Assembly (NCBI RefSeq): GCF_001038625.1
Contig: NZ_CP011803.1
Location: 1,302,001 to 1,366,000, forward strand
Reading direction: 5' to 3'
DNA from: Clostridium carboxidivorans P7
Lineage (GTDB): Bacteria; Bacillota; Clostridia; Clostridiales; Clostridiaceae
DNA: 64,000 nucleotides
This document shows positions 1 to 8,129 of the stretch, piece by piece. The first letter of the stretch is position 1; each line of letters opens with the position of its first letter. The notes below the pieces were generated by a model that made no database searches, was not told the DNA's origin, and saw only the letters and a program-made list of their open reading frames with translations. The translations under genes were made by a program, and so were the position numbers.

Positions 1-2
1 AA

Positions 3-1142
3 TCATATTATCTGAAAAATAGTTTGTTTTTTTCTGATTTAAAGTATCATTTTCACTCCACTAAGAAAATTTTAACTTCAATGGTATGGTTGTTTGAATT
101 TGCCATATTTTTTGTTGCACTTTGTATGATAACATATCCTAGTTTTACTAAAAATGCTGTTACATATACTCCATATGAAATGGAGTTTGCTCAAATGGGC
201 AAAATAAATCAAATTTCTGATAAAGCTTTAGAAGAAATATTGAATAGTGGAAGTACGAAAGTAACAGAAGAAAAATCAATGGAATTCTTGAGAAATGGGG
301 CATTTAATATATTGTCGGAATCACAGGTGAATTCTACTTTAAAGCGAAATTATAATATAAAAAAGGGTACTTTCATGACAATATTTATGTATGATTTAAA
401 AGATGGTTATGCACATGATTTAAGTGCTCCAGAGAATATGCTTTTTACATGCAGTGACAAAGAATTAAATCTAAAATCGGCAGGAAGCAAAGTAGACATA
501 TTGGTTGATAAAAATTATATGGCTGATAGAACAATAATAGTCAATAATGATGATTATGAACAAATTAAAAATACTTCTAAGGATTATCAAATTGTGGTTT
601 CAAAATTATTTAACTTTGAGGATTGGAAAAAATCAGGAGATATAGTGGAAACACTACAACAACAATTAAATAAGTTAAACCATGAAGATGGTTCGGAGTT
701 AAAGCGTTATAAAATTAGTTCAAGAATTGAGCAATATAAAACAGCTGAGCAATCATCATTGTTTTTGACTGTTACTGTAGCTTTTGTGGTGATTTTGTTT
801 TGGTTTTCAGCAAACATAATACTGCATTTAAAATTACAATTAGAATTTGAAGATGAATATAGGAAATATAGGGACTTGTATAAAATGGGGATGCAGGAAG
901 AGGAAGCTAAACATTTGATTTTAAATAAGCATTATTTTATGTTTATGGTTCCTGTATTTATTGGAGCTATCATTGCTATGTTTTATAATTATTCCATCAA
1001 TACTATTTGTGATTATGGATGGACAGCTGCGAAGTATTGTGGCATAGTTTCAATAATAGTTATCATTATTCAGATTGTATTTGTAAAAATTTATACAAAT
1101 GTTTATTCAAAAGGATTATTAAATAAGGTATTAAATAATTAG
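3..1142 (+). CDS. FtsX-like ABC transporter permease, 3' part only
   Basis: The reading frame is open to the left edge of the window, so this is the C-terminal part of a larger gene; the TTG at 24 is not a convincing start because no ribosome site precedes it. The visible part has one membrane helix near its start, an extracytoplasmic stretch of about 200 residues, and three C-terminal helices. This is the C-terminal half layout of the BceB/FtsX-type permeases of peptide-antibiotic efflux or sensing transporters. It resembles the two complete permeases at 28658-32725 in general architecture. Its ATPase partner would lie outside the window. The family call is good; the substrate is unknown. 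Confidence 0.75.
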   Translation, partial: SYYLKNSLFFSDLKYHFHSTKKILTSMVWLFEFAIFFVALCMITYPSFTKNAVTYTPYEMEFAQMGKINQISDKALEEILNSGSTKVTEEKSMEFLRNGAFNILSESQVNSTLKRNYNIKKGTFMTIFMYDLKDGYAHDLSAPENMLFTCSDKELNLKSAGSKVDILVDKNYMADRTIIVNNDDYEQIKNTSKDYQIVVSKLFNFEDWKKSGDIVETLQQQLNKLNHEDGSELKRYKISSRIEQYKTAEQSSLFLTVTVAFVVILFWFSANIILHLKLQLEFEDEYRKYRDLYKMGMQEEEAKHLILNKHYFMFMVPVFIGAIIAMFYNYSINTICDYGWTAAKYCGIVSIIVIIIQIVFVKIYTNVYSKGLLNKVLNN

Positions 1143-1171
1143 TTACTATAAGTTGTTTTATATAATCAAAA

Positions 1172-1221
1172 CAATTAGAAATTCAAGATGCTTAATATTA
1201 GCTAATCTGAATTTCTAATTG
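1172..1221. terminator. Bidirectional terminator hairpin
   Basis: Perfect 14-bp inverted repeat (arms 1172-1185 and 1208-1221) between two convergent genes. It can serve both the permease on the plus strand and the amino acid permease on the minus strand. Confidence 0.75.
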
Positions 1222-1271
1222 TAAATAATTTAAATTACAAATTAATAAGATTTTCCTAAATATAAATTTGT

Positions 1272-2636
1272 TTAAGCTGATTCTTTTACATTAGCTCTTA
1301 ATCTGACAAATAAGTAGAGTGGAATACCACCAAGCATAAGTAAAAATCCCCACATAACAGATTCAGATCCAGTTCCATATATTGTATATAAAGCATAGAT
1401 AAATGCTAGAAGTGGTACAAGTGAATTTTTGATAAAACTAAATATTGTAATTTTATTACCTTGTTTTCTAGCAATTACAATATCAGCAGCTGCAACAAAT
1501 ACATAAGGTGGCAGTGCTACCATTGTTGCAAGTAACATAACAAATTCATAGGCTGCATTAAGTCCCTTAAAATAATTCATTGAAATTAGTATTAATGAAA
1601 ATATACTGCTGATTATAATAGAAGCAGAAGGTGTATTGTATTTCTTATTTAATCTTGAAAATATTGGAGGAAATAAATTATTTTGTGCAGCTGAAAAAGC
1701 TGAACGAGATGCTACTATTATTCCACCATTAGCACATCCAAGTGTAGAAATGACAACACCAGCTGCAATAAATAAACCACCCCAAGTTCCACCTGTCATT
1801 TTGTTTAACATATCTGCAATTGGAGCTTTTGATTGTGCAAGTTGATCTTGTGGCAATATACCTGTAGAAAGGATACTGACTAATAAGTAAACAACCACTA
1901 AGCCTAACGTTCCAAAAATAGTTGCTCTTTTTATATTTTTTTCAGGATCTTTGATTTCACCACCTGCTGTTGTTGCACTTTCTATTCCTGTAAATGACCA
2001 CATAGTAATTGCTATTGCAGCTGAAAGCGAAGAGAGGCCATTTGAACCATTTTTTTGAACAGATACTTGTGAAACAGTATGAAAGTTCGCAGGGTCAAAA
2101 TGGAAAATTGCAAGTAATACAAATAATGCTAAAGGTAATAACTTACAAATGGTTGTTACTGTTGATATCATCATGCCTTGCCTTATACCTCTAATGTTTA
2201 TATAAGTTAATGAACAAAATATTACACATCCAATGACAAATGCCAGTAAATTACTATCTGCAATTACAGGAAAAATTTTGCTCATGTATCTTAAACAAGC
2301 AATAATAAGTGCAGCTCCTCCAGTGGATTGTCCAATCCAATAAAACCAAGCTACAATAAAAGCAGCAAATTCACCAAAAGCAACACGAGTATATTCTACA
2401 CAACCTCCTGTCTTAGGAATTTTAGCAGCAACGCTAGCAAAACTTAATGCGATCATAATAGCTCCTAGGCCAGTAATAATCCATGCAAGAATTGAAACAC
2501 CAGGTGATGATGATTTGGCTAAATTTTGTGGAGCCATGAATATTCCTGATCCAATGGTGCTTCCGATTACAAAAAGTATAGCCACTCCAAGACCAACTTC
2601 TCTTTTTAATCCATCTTCATTATTTTCTTTTTTCAT
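1272..2636 (-). CDS. APC family amino acid permease
   Basis: A 454-residue polytopic membrane protein with about 12 predicted helices. The N-terminal GSTIGSGIFMAP motif is the hallmark of the APC superfamily (amino acid/polyamine/organocation transporters), and the length is normal for it. A good ribosome site (AGGGGGG) precedes the ATG at 2636. It probably works in the cytoplasmic membrane as an amino acid uptake or exchange carrier. Relatives include serine/threonine exchangers and basic amino acid/polyamine antiporters, and I cannot assign the substrate from sequence. It appears monocistronic, ending at the shared terminator near 1200. Confidence 0.88.
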   Translation of the reverse strand: MKKENNEDGLKREVGLGVAILFVIGSTIGSGIFMAPQNLAKSSSPGVSILAWIITGLGAIMIALSFASVAAKIPKTGGCVEYTRVAFGEFAAFIVAWFYWIGQSTGGAALIIACLRYMSKIFPVIADSNLLAFVIGCVIFCSLTYINIRGIRQGMMISTVTTICKLLPLALFVLLAIFHFDPANFHTVSQVSVQKNGSNGLSSLSAAIAITMWSFTGIESATTAGGEIKDPEKNIKRATIFGTLGLVVVYLLVSILSTGILPQDQLAQSKAPIADMLNKMTGGTWGGLFIAAGVVISTLGCANGGIIVASRSAFSAAQNNLFPPIFSRLNKKYNTPSASIIISSIFSLILISMNYFKGLNAAYEFVMLLATMVALPPYVFVAAADIVIARKQGNKITIFSFIKNSLVPLLAFIYALYTIYGTGSESVMWGFLLMLGGIPLYLFVRLRANVKESA

Positions 2637-2962
2637 TTTAAAACCCCCCTATATCGGCTGATTTATTATTATAGTTGCTTACGGGATTTCACAAATAATT
2701 AATTTATGTAACCTTTTAGGCATTAAAATTTTACATTTTCTTCAACTATTAAATAATAAATGTTACCAAATTATATATCTTCTTATTATAATATACAGCA
2801 AAACCCCTGTAATTGGGAAGTGTTACACAGATTGTAATTTTTTCATTAAATTAAATGAAGTGCATTTAATAGTCAATAGAAGCCTGCTGAAAGCTTCTGT
2901 TTGATAAGCTGAAGCGTATAGTATATACTTAGTAATATACAAATAGTAGGAGGTGGATTTTA
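2637..2962. other. Divergent intergenic region, 326 bp
   Basis: Very AT-rich promoter region between the leftward APC permease and the rightward Uma2 gene. A short GAAGC/GCTTC stem lies at 2878-2898. The minus-strand ribosome site for the permease and the AGGAGGTGG site at about 2949 for the Uma2 gene are clear. No small ORF or RNA gene is evident. Confidence 0.5.
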
Positions 2963-3529
2963 ATGGAGCCTTTATTTAAAAATGAGAAAGTGTCCTATGA
3001 AAAATATTTAGAGCTTAAAGAAAAAAGTGATAAATTACTAGAATATATAGATGGTATAGTATATATGTCACCATCACCATCTACTAAACATCAAAGAATA
3101 TCAAGCAAGTTACATGCTAAATTGTATAATTTACTTGAAGGAAAAGATTGTGAAGTATTTCATGCTCCATTTGACATATTATTAAAAAATGATGATATTG
3201 AAGGGGAAAAATTAGTAATACCTGATTTATCAGTAATATGTGATAAAAGTGGATTTACAGATAATAAATATATAGGAGTACCAAGCCTCATAATAGAGAT
3301 ATTAAGTCCATCAAATCAATCTCATGATTTAGTTACAAAATTGAATTTGTATATGAAATATAGGGTAAAGGAGTATTGGATAGTGAATCCTATATTAAAT
3401 ACTGTAATGCTATATACATTAAATGCAGATAATATGTATGAGCAGAGTATAGTTAAAACTGAAACTGGAATTGTAAAATCAAAAATTTTCGAGAGTTTTG
3501 AAGTAGATATAGAAGAATTATTTAGGTAA
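2963..3529 (+). CDS. Uma2 family endonuclease-like protein (DUF820)
   Basis: A 188-residue protein with the Uma2/DUF820 pattern: an N-terminal EYIDG segment followed by MSPSPSTKHQ, then PDLSVICD, then EILSPSNQSHDL and a segment ending in KEYWIVNP. These form a PD-(D/E)XK restriction-endonuclease fold; the acidic residues in PDLSVI and EILSPS are the presumed metal ligands. The start is set by an AGGAGGTGG ribosome site. Uma2 genes are scattered and often present in many copies, and their biological substrate is unknown. It stands alone, with a dispersed repeat element immediately downstream. Confidence 0.85.
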   Translation: MEPLFKNEKVSYEKYLELKEKSDKLLEYIDGIVYMSPSPSTKHQRISSKLHAKLYNLLEGKDCEVFHAPFDILLKNDDIEGEKLVIPDLSVICDKSGFTDNKYIGVPSLIIEILSPSNQSHDLVTKLNLYMKYRVKEYWIVNPILNTVMLYTLNADNMYEQSIVKTETGIVKSKIFESFEVDIEELFR

Positions 3530-3546
3530 TTTTACAAAGTAAAGAG

Positions 3547-3915
3547 AGTTACAAATGCACATATAAAATTTAGGCTTAATATAGCACATTGTGACACAAC
3601 CTTTTCAGAGGACATTTGACAGAGGACAAAGGACAATGAAGGTGAGTTTTCCTCCTTACGTCAGAAAACTAATTTATTTTTACGCTTATTTTGCTAAAGC
3701 AAAATATCGCTTTAGCAGGAAGCTAAAATTTATGATTTTTAAATAATTTCGCTTGATTAGAAAGCATTTCTTAAAAACAAAAAAACGTGAGTTTTTTTAA
3801 AATTAAAGATTTTTCGTAGTGAAGCGGAGAAAAATCATCCTTCACTGTCCTCTGTCAATTGTCCTCTGTCCTCTGAAAAGGTTGCGTCGTATTATTTTTA
3901 AACTTCGAAAGTTGA
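3547..3915. repeat. MITE-like dispersed element with long imperfect inverted repeats (copy A)
   Basis: The arms 3597-3642 and 3838-3883 are imperfect inverted repeats of about 46 bp built from several copies of a GAGGACA/TGTCCTC motif. About 195 bp of AT-rich sequence separates them, with another small stem (TGCTAAAGCA..). The outer flank at 3550-3600 is related, in inverse orientation, to sequence at 35890-35950, and the CGAAAGTTGA right end recurs at 35936 and about 37481. No ORF lies inside. This fills the gap between the Uma2 gene and the response regulator. Confidence 0.7.
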
Positions 3916-3966
3916 TTAATTTATTATATAAATTTAGGTAAAAAAGTAATTTGGTTGGTGATAAGA

Positions 3967-4659
3967 ATGCAGAAAAAGATTTTGATTATAGAAGATGATT
4001 TGGAAATTTGTAGTTTACTTAAGGAATTTTTGGAGGAAAGCGGATACGATATAAAAGTATCTCATACTGGAATAGATGGCATGAGGGAACTAAGGACTTT
4101 AAATTATAATTTAGTTCTTTTAGATTTAATGCTGCCATTTAAAAGTGGGGATGAAATATTAAGAGAACTTCGTTCTTTTTCAGATATTCCTGTAATAATA
4201 TTATCTGCTAAAGATATGGTACATACAAAGGTGGATTTATTACGTTTAGGTGCAGATGATTATGTGACCAAGCCCTTTGATTTAAATGAAGTACTGGCAA
4301 GGATAGAAAGCAATTTAAGACGCTGTAAGTCAGATACATCAAGTACAATTGAAAAAGAGCCAATTTTAACTTATAAAGACATTACTTTAAATGAAGAAGA
4401 AAAAAAGGTAGTAGTAAATGGAAATACATTAGTGCTCACATCGAAGGAATATGGTATTTTGTTGTTATTATTAAGTCATCCGCAAAAAGTTTTTTCAAAG
4501 GCTAATTTATTTGAAAGCATTTGGAAAGAGGAATATTTTAGTGAGGATAATACATTAAATGTCCATATAAGCAATATTAGAAATAAACTTAAAAGTGCAA
4601 ATCCTAATGAAGAATATATAGAAACAATTTGGGGAATGGGCTATAAGTTACATGAATAA
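3967..4659 (+). CDS. OmpR-family response regulator
   Basis: A receiver domain (about residues 1-115) has the acidic pair in IIEDD, the phosphoacceptor Asp in LVLLDLMLP, Ser/Ala-Lys in LSAKD and the late Lys in VTKPFD. A winged-helix DNA-binding domain (about 130-230) ends in the usual WGMGYKL motif. ATG at 3967 is chosen because GGTGAT lies at 3957-3962. It heads a cassette of ATPase, two permeases and a histidine kinase, so it probably switches on that transporter in response to a peptide antibiotic. A hairpin follows the gene. Confidence 0.9.
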   Translation: MQKKILIIEDDLEICSLLKEFLEESGYDIKVSHTGIDGMRELRTLNYNLVLLDLMLPFKSGDEILRELRSFSDIPVIILSAKDMVHTKVDLLRLGADDYVTKPFDLNEVLARIESNLRRCKSDTSSTIEKEPILTYKDITLNEEEKKVVVNGNTLVLTSKEYGILLLLLSHPQKVFSKANLFESIWKEEYFSEDNTLNVHISNIRNKLKSANPNEEYIETIWGMGYKLHE

Positions 4660-4674
4660 ATTATATACTAATAT

Positions 4675-4703
4675 AAATAAGCAGGAACAACACCTGCTTA
4701 TTT
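4675..4703 (+). terminator. Hairpin between regulator and transporter genes
   Basis: An 11-bp perfect stem (arms 4675-4685 and 4693-4703) has a seven-base loop and is followed by only a weak T-rich stretch. It probably terminates or attenuates the regulator transcript, so the transporter genes may also have their own promoter in 4704-4800. Confidence 0.6.
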
Positions 4704-4806
4704 CTTATGTTGAAAATTATTTAAGGTTTTCTTTAGAATTGATTTAAGTTTTTCTTTATATAAAATTTTTAAAATGAAAATATAGAAAAGCAAAGGAGAT
4801 GTAACT

Positions 4807-5727
4807 ATGACTTACGTTTTAGAAACTAAAAACTTAACAAAAAAATATAAAAATACACAAGCATTGGATGGTATAAATATAAAGCTTGCCAAGGGAAATA
4901 CTTATGGTTTTGTTGGACAAAATGGAGCAGGAAAAACTACTTTAATAAGACTTATTACTGGTTTATCTTTTCCTACCTCTGGTGAGTTATATTTATTTGG
5001 ACAAACTGGAGAAAAGCAGCTTCAACAGCAGAGAAAGCGTATAGGCTGTATGGTTGAAACTCCAGCTTTATATCCTAATATGACAGCTTATCAAAATTTA
5101 GAAATTCAGCGTATTCAAAGAGGTATTCCCGATAAAAAGGTTATTTATGATACATTAGAATTAGTTGGATTAAAGGATACAGGAAAAAAGAAGGTAAAGG
5201 ACTTTTCACTGGGAATGAGACAGCGTTTAGGAATTGCTCTTGCTTTAATTAACGATCCCGAGTTTTTAATTTTGGATGAACCTGTAAATGGACTTGATCC
5301 TATTGGGATTGTGGAAATAAGGGAACTTATAAAAAGATTAAATAAGGAAAAGGGAATGACTATTCTAATTTCCAGCCATATCTTGGAGGAACTTTATCAA
5401 ACTGTTGATCATTATATTATCATTTCTCATGGTGTGATTTTAGAAAATTTAACTCAAGCAGAACTAAATGAGAAATGTAAAAAGCATATTTCAATTAAAG
5501 TAGATGATGTATCAGCAGCAGCAGCTATTTTGGAAGAACAGCTTCATACAATGAACTATCAAATTATGCCAGATAAATCAATTCGTTTATATGATTATTT
5601 GGAAGATATTAAATCTGTTTCAACAGCATTATCAAGAAATAATTTAATAATAACTGGAATTTCTTTGGATGGAGATAACCTTGAAGATTACTTTATTCGT
5701 AGAATTGGAGGTAATAAATGTGATTAA
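4807..5727 (+). CDS. ABC transporter ATPase, BcrA/LanF type
   Basis: A 306-residue ATPase with Walker A GQNGAGKTT (about residues 38-46), signature FSLGMRQRL, Walker B FLILDEP and switch His in LISSHIL. The C-terminal extension of about 90 residues and the overall sequence fit the BcrA/LanF group, which pairs with small six-helix permeases to protect against bacitracin or lantibiotics. A GGAGAT-like site precedes the ATG. The stop overlaps the start of the next gene by 8 bases, which indicates translational coupling with the permeases that follow. Confidence 0.9.
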   Translation: MTYVLETKNLTKKYKNTQALDGINIKLAKGNTYGFVGQNGAGKTTLIRLITGLSFPTSGELYLFGQTGEKQLQQQRKRIGCMVETPALYPNMTAYQNLEIQRIQRGIPDKKVIYDTLELVGLKDTGKKKVKDFSLGMRQRLGIALALINDPEFLILDEPVNGLDPIGIVEIRELIKRLNKEKGMTILISSHILEELYQTVDHYIIISHGVILENLTQAELNEKCKKHISIKVDDVSAAAAILEEQLHTMNYQIMPDKSIRLYDYLEDIKSVSTALSRNNLIITGISLDGDNLEDYFIRRIGGNKCD

Positions 5728-6445
5728 TCTTTTTCGCATAGAGGTTTATAAATTATTTCAAAGCAAGAGTTTTTGGATAATATTTTTCATAAGTACATTC
5801 ATTGGAGTCACTATACCTTTAGATGGTCATGGCTACACTACACAATATGAGAATATTGGTGCCAGCTTTTATAATACATGTTTACTTATGATATTTCCTA
5901 TATTACTTGGAGCATTATCTTTTGGAAATGATTTCGTAGAGAGAACTATAAATAATGCAGTTTGTGCAGGACACAGTAGAGCAAAAATATTTATTTGTAA
6001 GGTTTTAGCTTATCTTATTGGAGTGAATATTGTTCTTTTGTCAAGTCCAATTATTAGCATAATTGCTAATAATGCATCTCACAGATATACTTCTTATAAT
6101 TTGATAAGTAGTGGAAGTGTTTTAGTAAAAACTTTTTTAGTAATATCTTTACTAGGAATGGCTATATCAAGTATAAGTGTATTTATTACTTTTATATTTA
6201 AAGACATTGGAAAGTCTGTTGGATTTTCTACTGGAGTATATTTGATGAGTGTTGTTCTTTTAAATTCAACACGTGACATAATGGAAAATCCCTTTAAAAT
6301 ATTACCACTAGCACAAATGCGTCTTATTTTATATAGACCAATAGTGCCAAATCAATTTGAAAAAGCAGCATTAATTGGATTTATCACAATAGTACTTTTT
6401 TTAACAGCTTCATATTTATGTTTTAAAAAGTCAGAACTGCATTAA
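5720..6445 (+). CDS. ABC transporter permease, LanE/LanG-like (first)
   Basis: A hydrophobic protein of about 241 residues with six predicted helices, typical of the small ABC-2 permeases of lantibiotic-immunity transporters. The upstream frame stays open, but the GTG at 5720 is the likely start: GGAGGT lies at 5707-5712 and the first residues then read VINLFRIEVYKLFQ, a normal permease N terminus. It overlaps the ATPase gene by 8 bases. The next gene encodes a second permease of the same size, so the transporter probably uses a permease heterodimer. Confidence 0.85.
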   Translation: MINLFRIEVYKLFQSKSFWIIFFISTFIGVTIPLDGHGYTTQYENIGASFYNTCLLMIFPILLGALSFGNDFVERTINNAVCAGHSRAKIFICKVLAYLIGVNIVLLSSPIISIIANNASHRYTSYNLISSGSVLVKTFLVISLLGMAISSISVFITFIFKDIGKSVGFSTGVYLMSVVLLNSTRDIMENPFKILPLAQMRLILYRPIVPNQFEKAALIGFITIVLFLTASYLCFKKSELH

Positions 6446-6460
6446 AAGGAAGTGTATAAA

Positions 6461-7195
6461 ATGAAAAGATTATTAAAAATGGAAATGTATGAACTTACAC
6501 ACGATTATATTTGCTTATTAACTATTGGAATGAATTTCATTCTTGGAATTTTTATGGCAAGCGGTTATTTGGAGAATGATTATTTTAATTTACCTTTAGG
6601 TGGATACCAAGTATTTATTGCAATGATGCATGATTCTACAGGGTTTATTATATTAACTAGTGTTTTTATAGCATTGTTAATGGGAAAAAGTTTTTCAAAT
6701 AGAATAATAGCATTAAAAATAATGTCTGGAAATAGTAGAAGTAATGTTTTTTTATGTAAGGTGTTTTCAATACTTGCTGTTTCCACTATAGCTATGCTCA
6801 TTTTTCCTATTATGGGAGCTATAGTTATCACATTAAGGTATGGATGGAATGCACCAATACTACAATCCATAGTTGCTTTATTTAAAATATTAGTTTGCAG
6901 CGCATTACTAGACTTTGTTATTTTTTCAGTTATAATATTCTTTGGAGTAATATTTAGGGATACAGTAAGAACAGTTGCAGCATCAGTTATCACAATATTT
7001 TTTAATGCATTGTATTTGGCCTATGCTAATGATTTAAAAGTACCAATATCTATGCATCCAATGCGTTTATTAAGAACTGTTTTAACAAATAATTCTTGGT
7101 ATCAATTTGTAATGTTTTCTCTATATTCAATAGTATTATTAAGTGTTATATTATTAGTAAGCTATAATATATTTCGTAAATGTGAATTAAAATAA
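6461..7195 (+). CDS. ABC transporter permease, LanE/LanG-like (second)
   Basis: A membrane protein of about 244 residues with six predicted helices, of the same size and layout as the preceding permease but with low sequence similarity. The ATG at 6461 is chosen because AAGGAAG lies seven to ten bases upstream. The gap to the preceding gene is 15 bases and to the following kinase gene about 24, so all four are presumably cotranscribed. It probably forms the membrane channel with the first permease, exporting or expelling a membrane-active peptide; the substrate cannot be read from sequence. Confidence 0.85.
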   Translation: MKRLLKMEMYELTHDYICLLTIGMNFILGIFMASGYLENDYFNLPLGGYQVFIAMMHDSTGFIILTSVFIALLMGKSFSNRIIALKIMSGNSRSNVFLCKVFSILAVSTIAMLIFPIMGAIVITLRYGWNAPILQSIVALFKILVCSALLDFVIFSVIIFFGVIFRDTVRTVAASVITIFFNALYLAYANDLKVPISMHPMRLLRTVLTNNSWYQFVMFSLYSIVLLSVILLVSYNIFRKCELK

Positions 7196-7219
7196 GTTTA
7201 TTATATGAGGATGATCATA

Positions 7220-8101
7220 ATGGCTACTATACTAATATTAAGTCTTTCTGTTATTTTATTAATTTCTTATGTATTTCATTTGAAAGTTCAGATAAGAAGT
7301 ATAGGAAAACAGTTAGAAAATATTTTAGAAGGTAAAACAGAAAAGAAAATAGACATATCTCTGCTAGATAAGGATATAGAATATCTTGCAGGTAATATTA
7401 ATAGAAATATCAATTTTCAAAAGCAGCTGAGAATAGAGGTTTTAAGGGATGAACAAAAGCTTAAGGATTCCATTGCAAATATATCTCATGATTTAAGAAC
7501 ACCCCTTACCTCTATAATGGGTTATCTTCAATTATTAGAAAAAAGTGAGCTATCAGAAAAGCAAAGAGAAAAAATAAATATTTTAAAAAAGAAATCAGAA
7601 ACATTACAAAATCTTGTTACTAGTTTTTTTGAAATAACAGTTATTGAAAATAATAATATACATATAAATTTAGAAAAAATTAATTTGAATAATTTTCTTT
7701 CAGATGCTTTGCTGCAGAATATTGTTTCCTTTAAAGAAGCAGGAATTGAGCCAATTTTTGACTTGCCAAATACTACGATTTTTATTGAAGCAGATAAAAT
7801 AGTTTTACAACGAATTGTTCAAAATTTAATATCTAACATATTAAAATATGGCTCAAGCTATGTTAAAATTTCACTTACAACAAAAGAAAATGTTGAACTT
7901 AGCTTTGCAAATAAGGTTAAGGACCCTGAAAAAATAGATGTAAACTTATTATTTGAAAAATTTTATATAGCTGACAGGTCAAGAAGTTCAGGTAGTACAG
8001 GTTTAGGTCTTTCTATTGTAAAATTACTTGCTGAAAAGATAAATGCTAAAGCTTATGCAGAAATTGAAGAAGATATTTTAACATTGAAAATTGTATTTTA
8101 A
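7220..8101 (+). CDS. Sensor histidine kinase
   Basis: A short membrane kinase: one clear N-terminal helix, then an H box (SIANISHDLRTPLTSIMGY) with the phosphorylated His, an N box (QNLISNILKYG), a degenerate G1 region and the G2 motif GSTGLGLSIV. The ATG at 7220 is preferred over 7205 because GAGGATGAT sits just upstream. It has almost no extracytoplasmic domain, as in kinases that sense through their partner ABC transporter. It closes the cassette that begins with the response regulator at 3967 and is presumably its partner. Confidence 0.87.
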   Translation: MATILILSLSVILLISYVFHLKVQIRSIGKQLENILEGKTEKKIDISLLDKDIEYLAGNINRNINFQKQLRIEVLRDEQKLKDSIANISHDLRTPLTSIMGYLQLLEKSELSEKQREKINILKKKSETLQNLVTSFFEITVIENNNIHINLEKINLNNFLSDALLQNIVSFKEAGIEPIFDLPNTTIFIEADKIVLQRIVQNLISNILKYGSSYVKISLTTKENVELSFANKVKDPEKIDVNLLFEKFYIADRSRSSGSTGLGLSIVKLLAEKINAKAYAEIEEDILTLKIVF

Positions 8102-8129
8102 TATTTAACTTATTTATCAAGGAGAAGAT

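Noticed and set aside
24-26. TTG at 24 as the real start of the first permease gene
   Set aside because: No ribosome site precedes it, the frame is open to the window edge, and the protein lacks the N-terminal half expected for the family.
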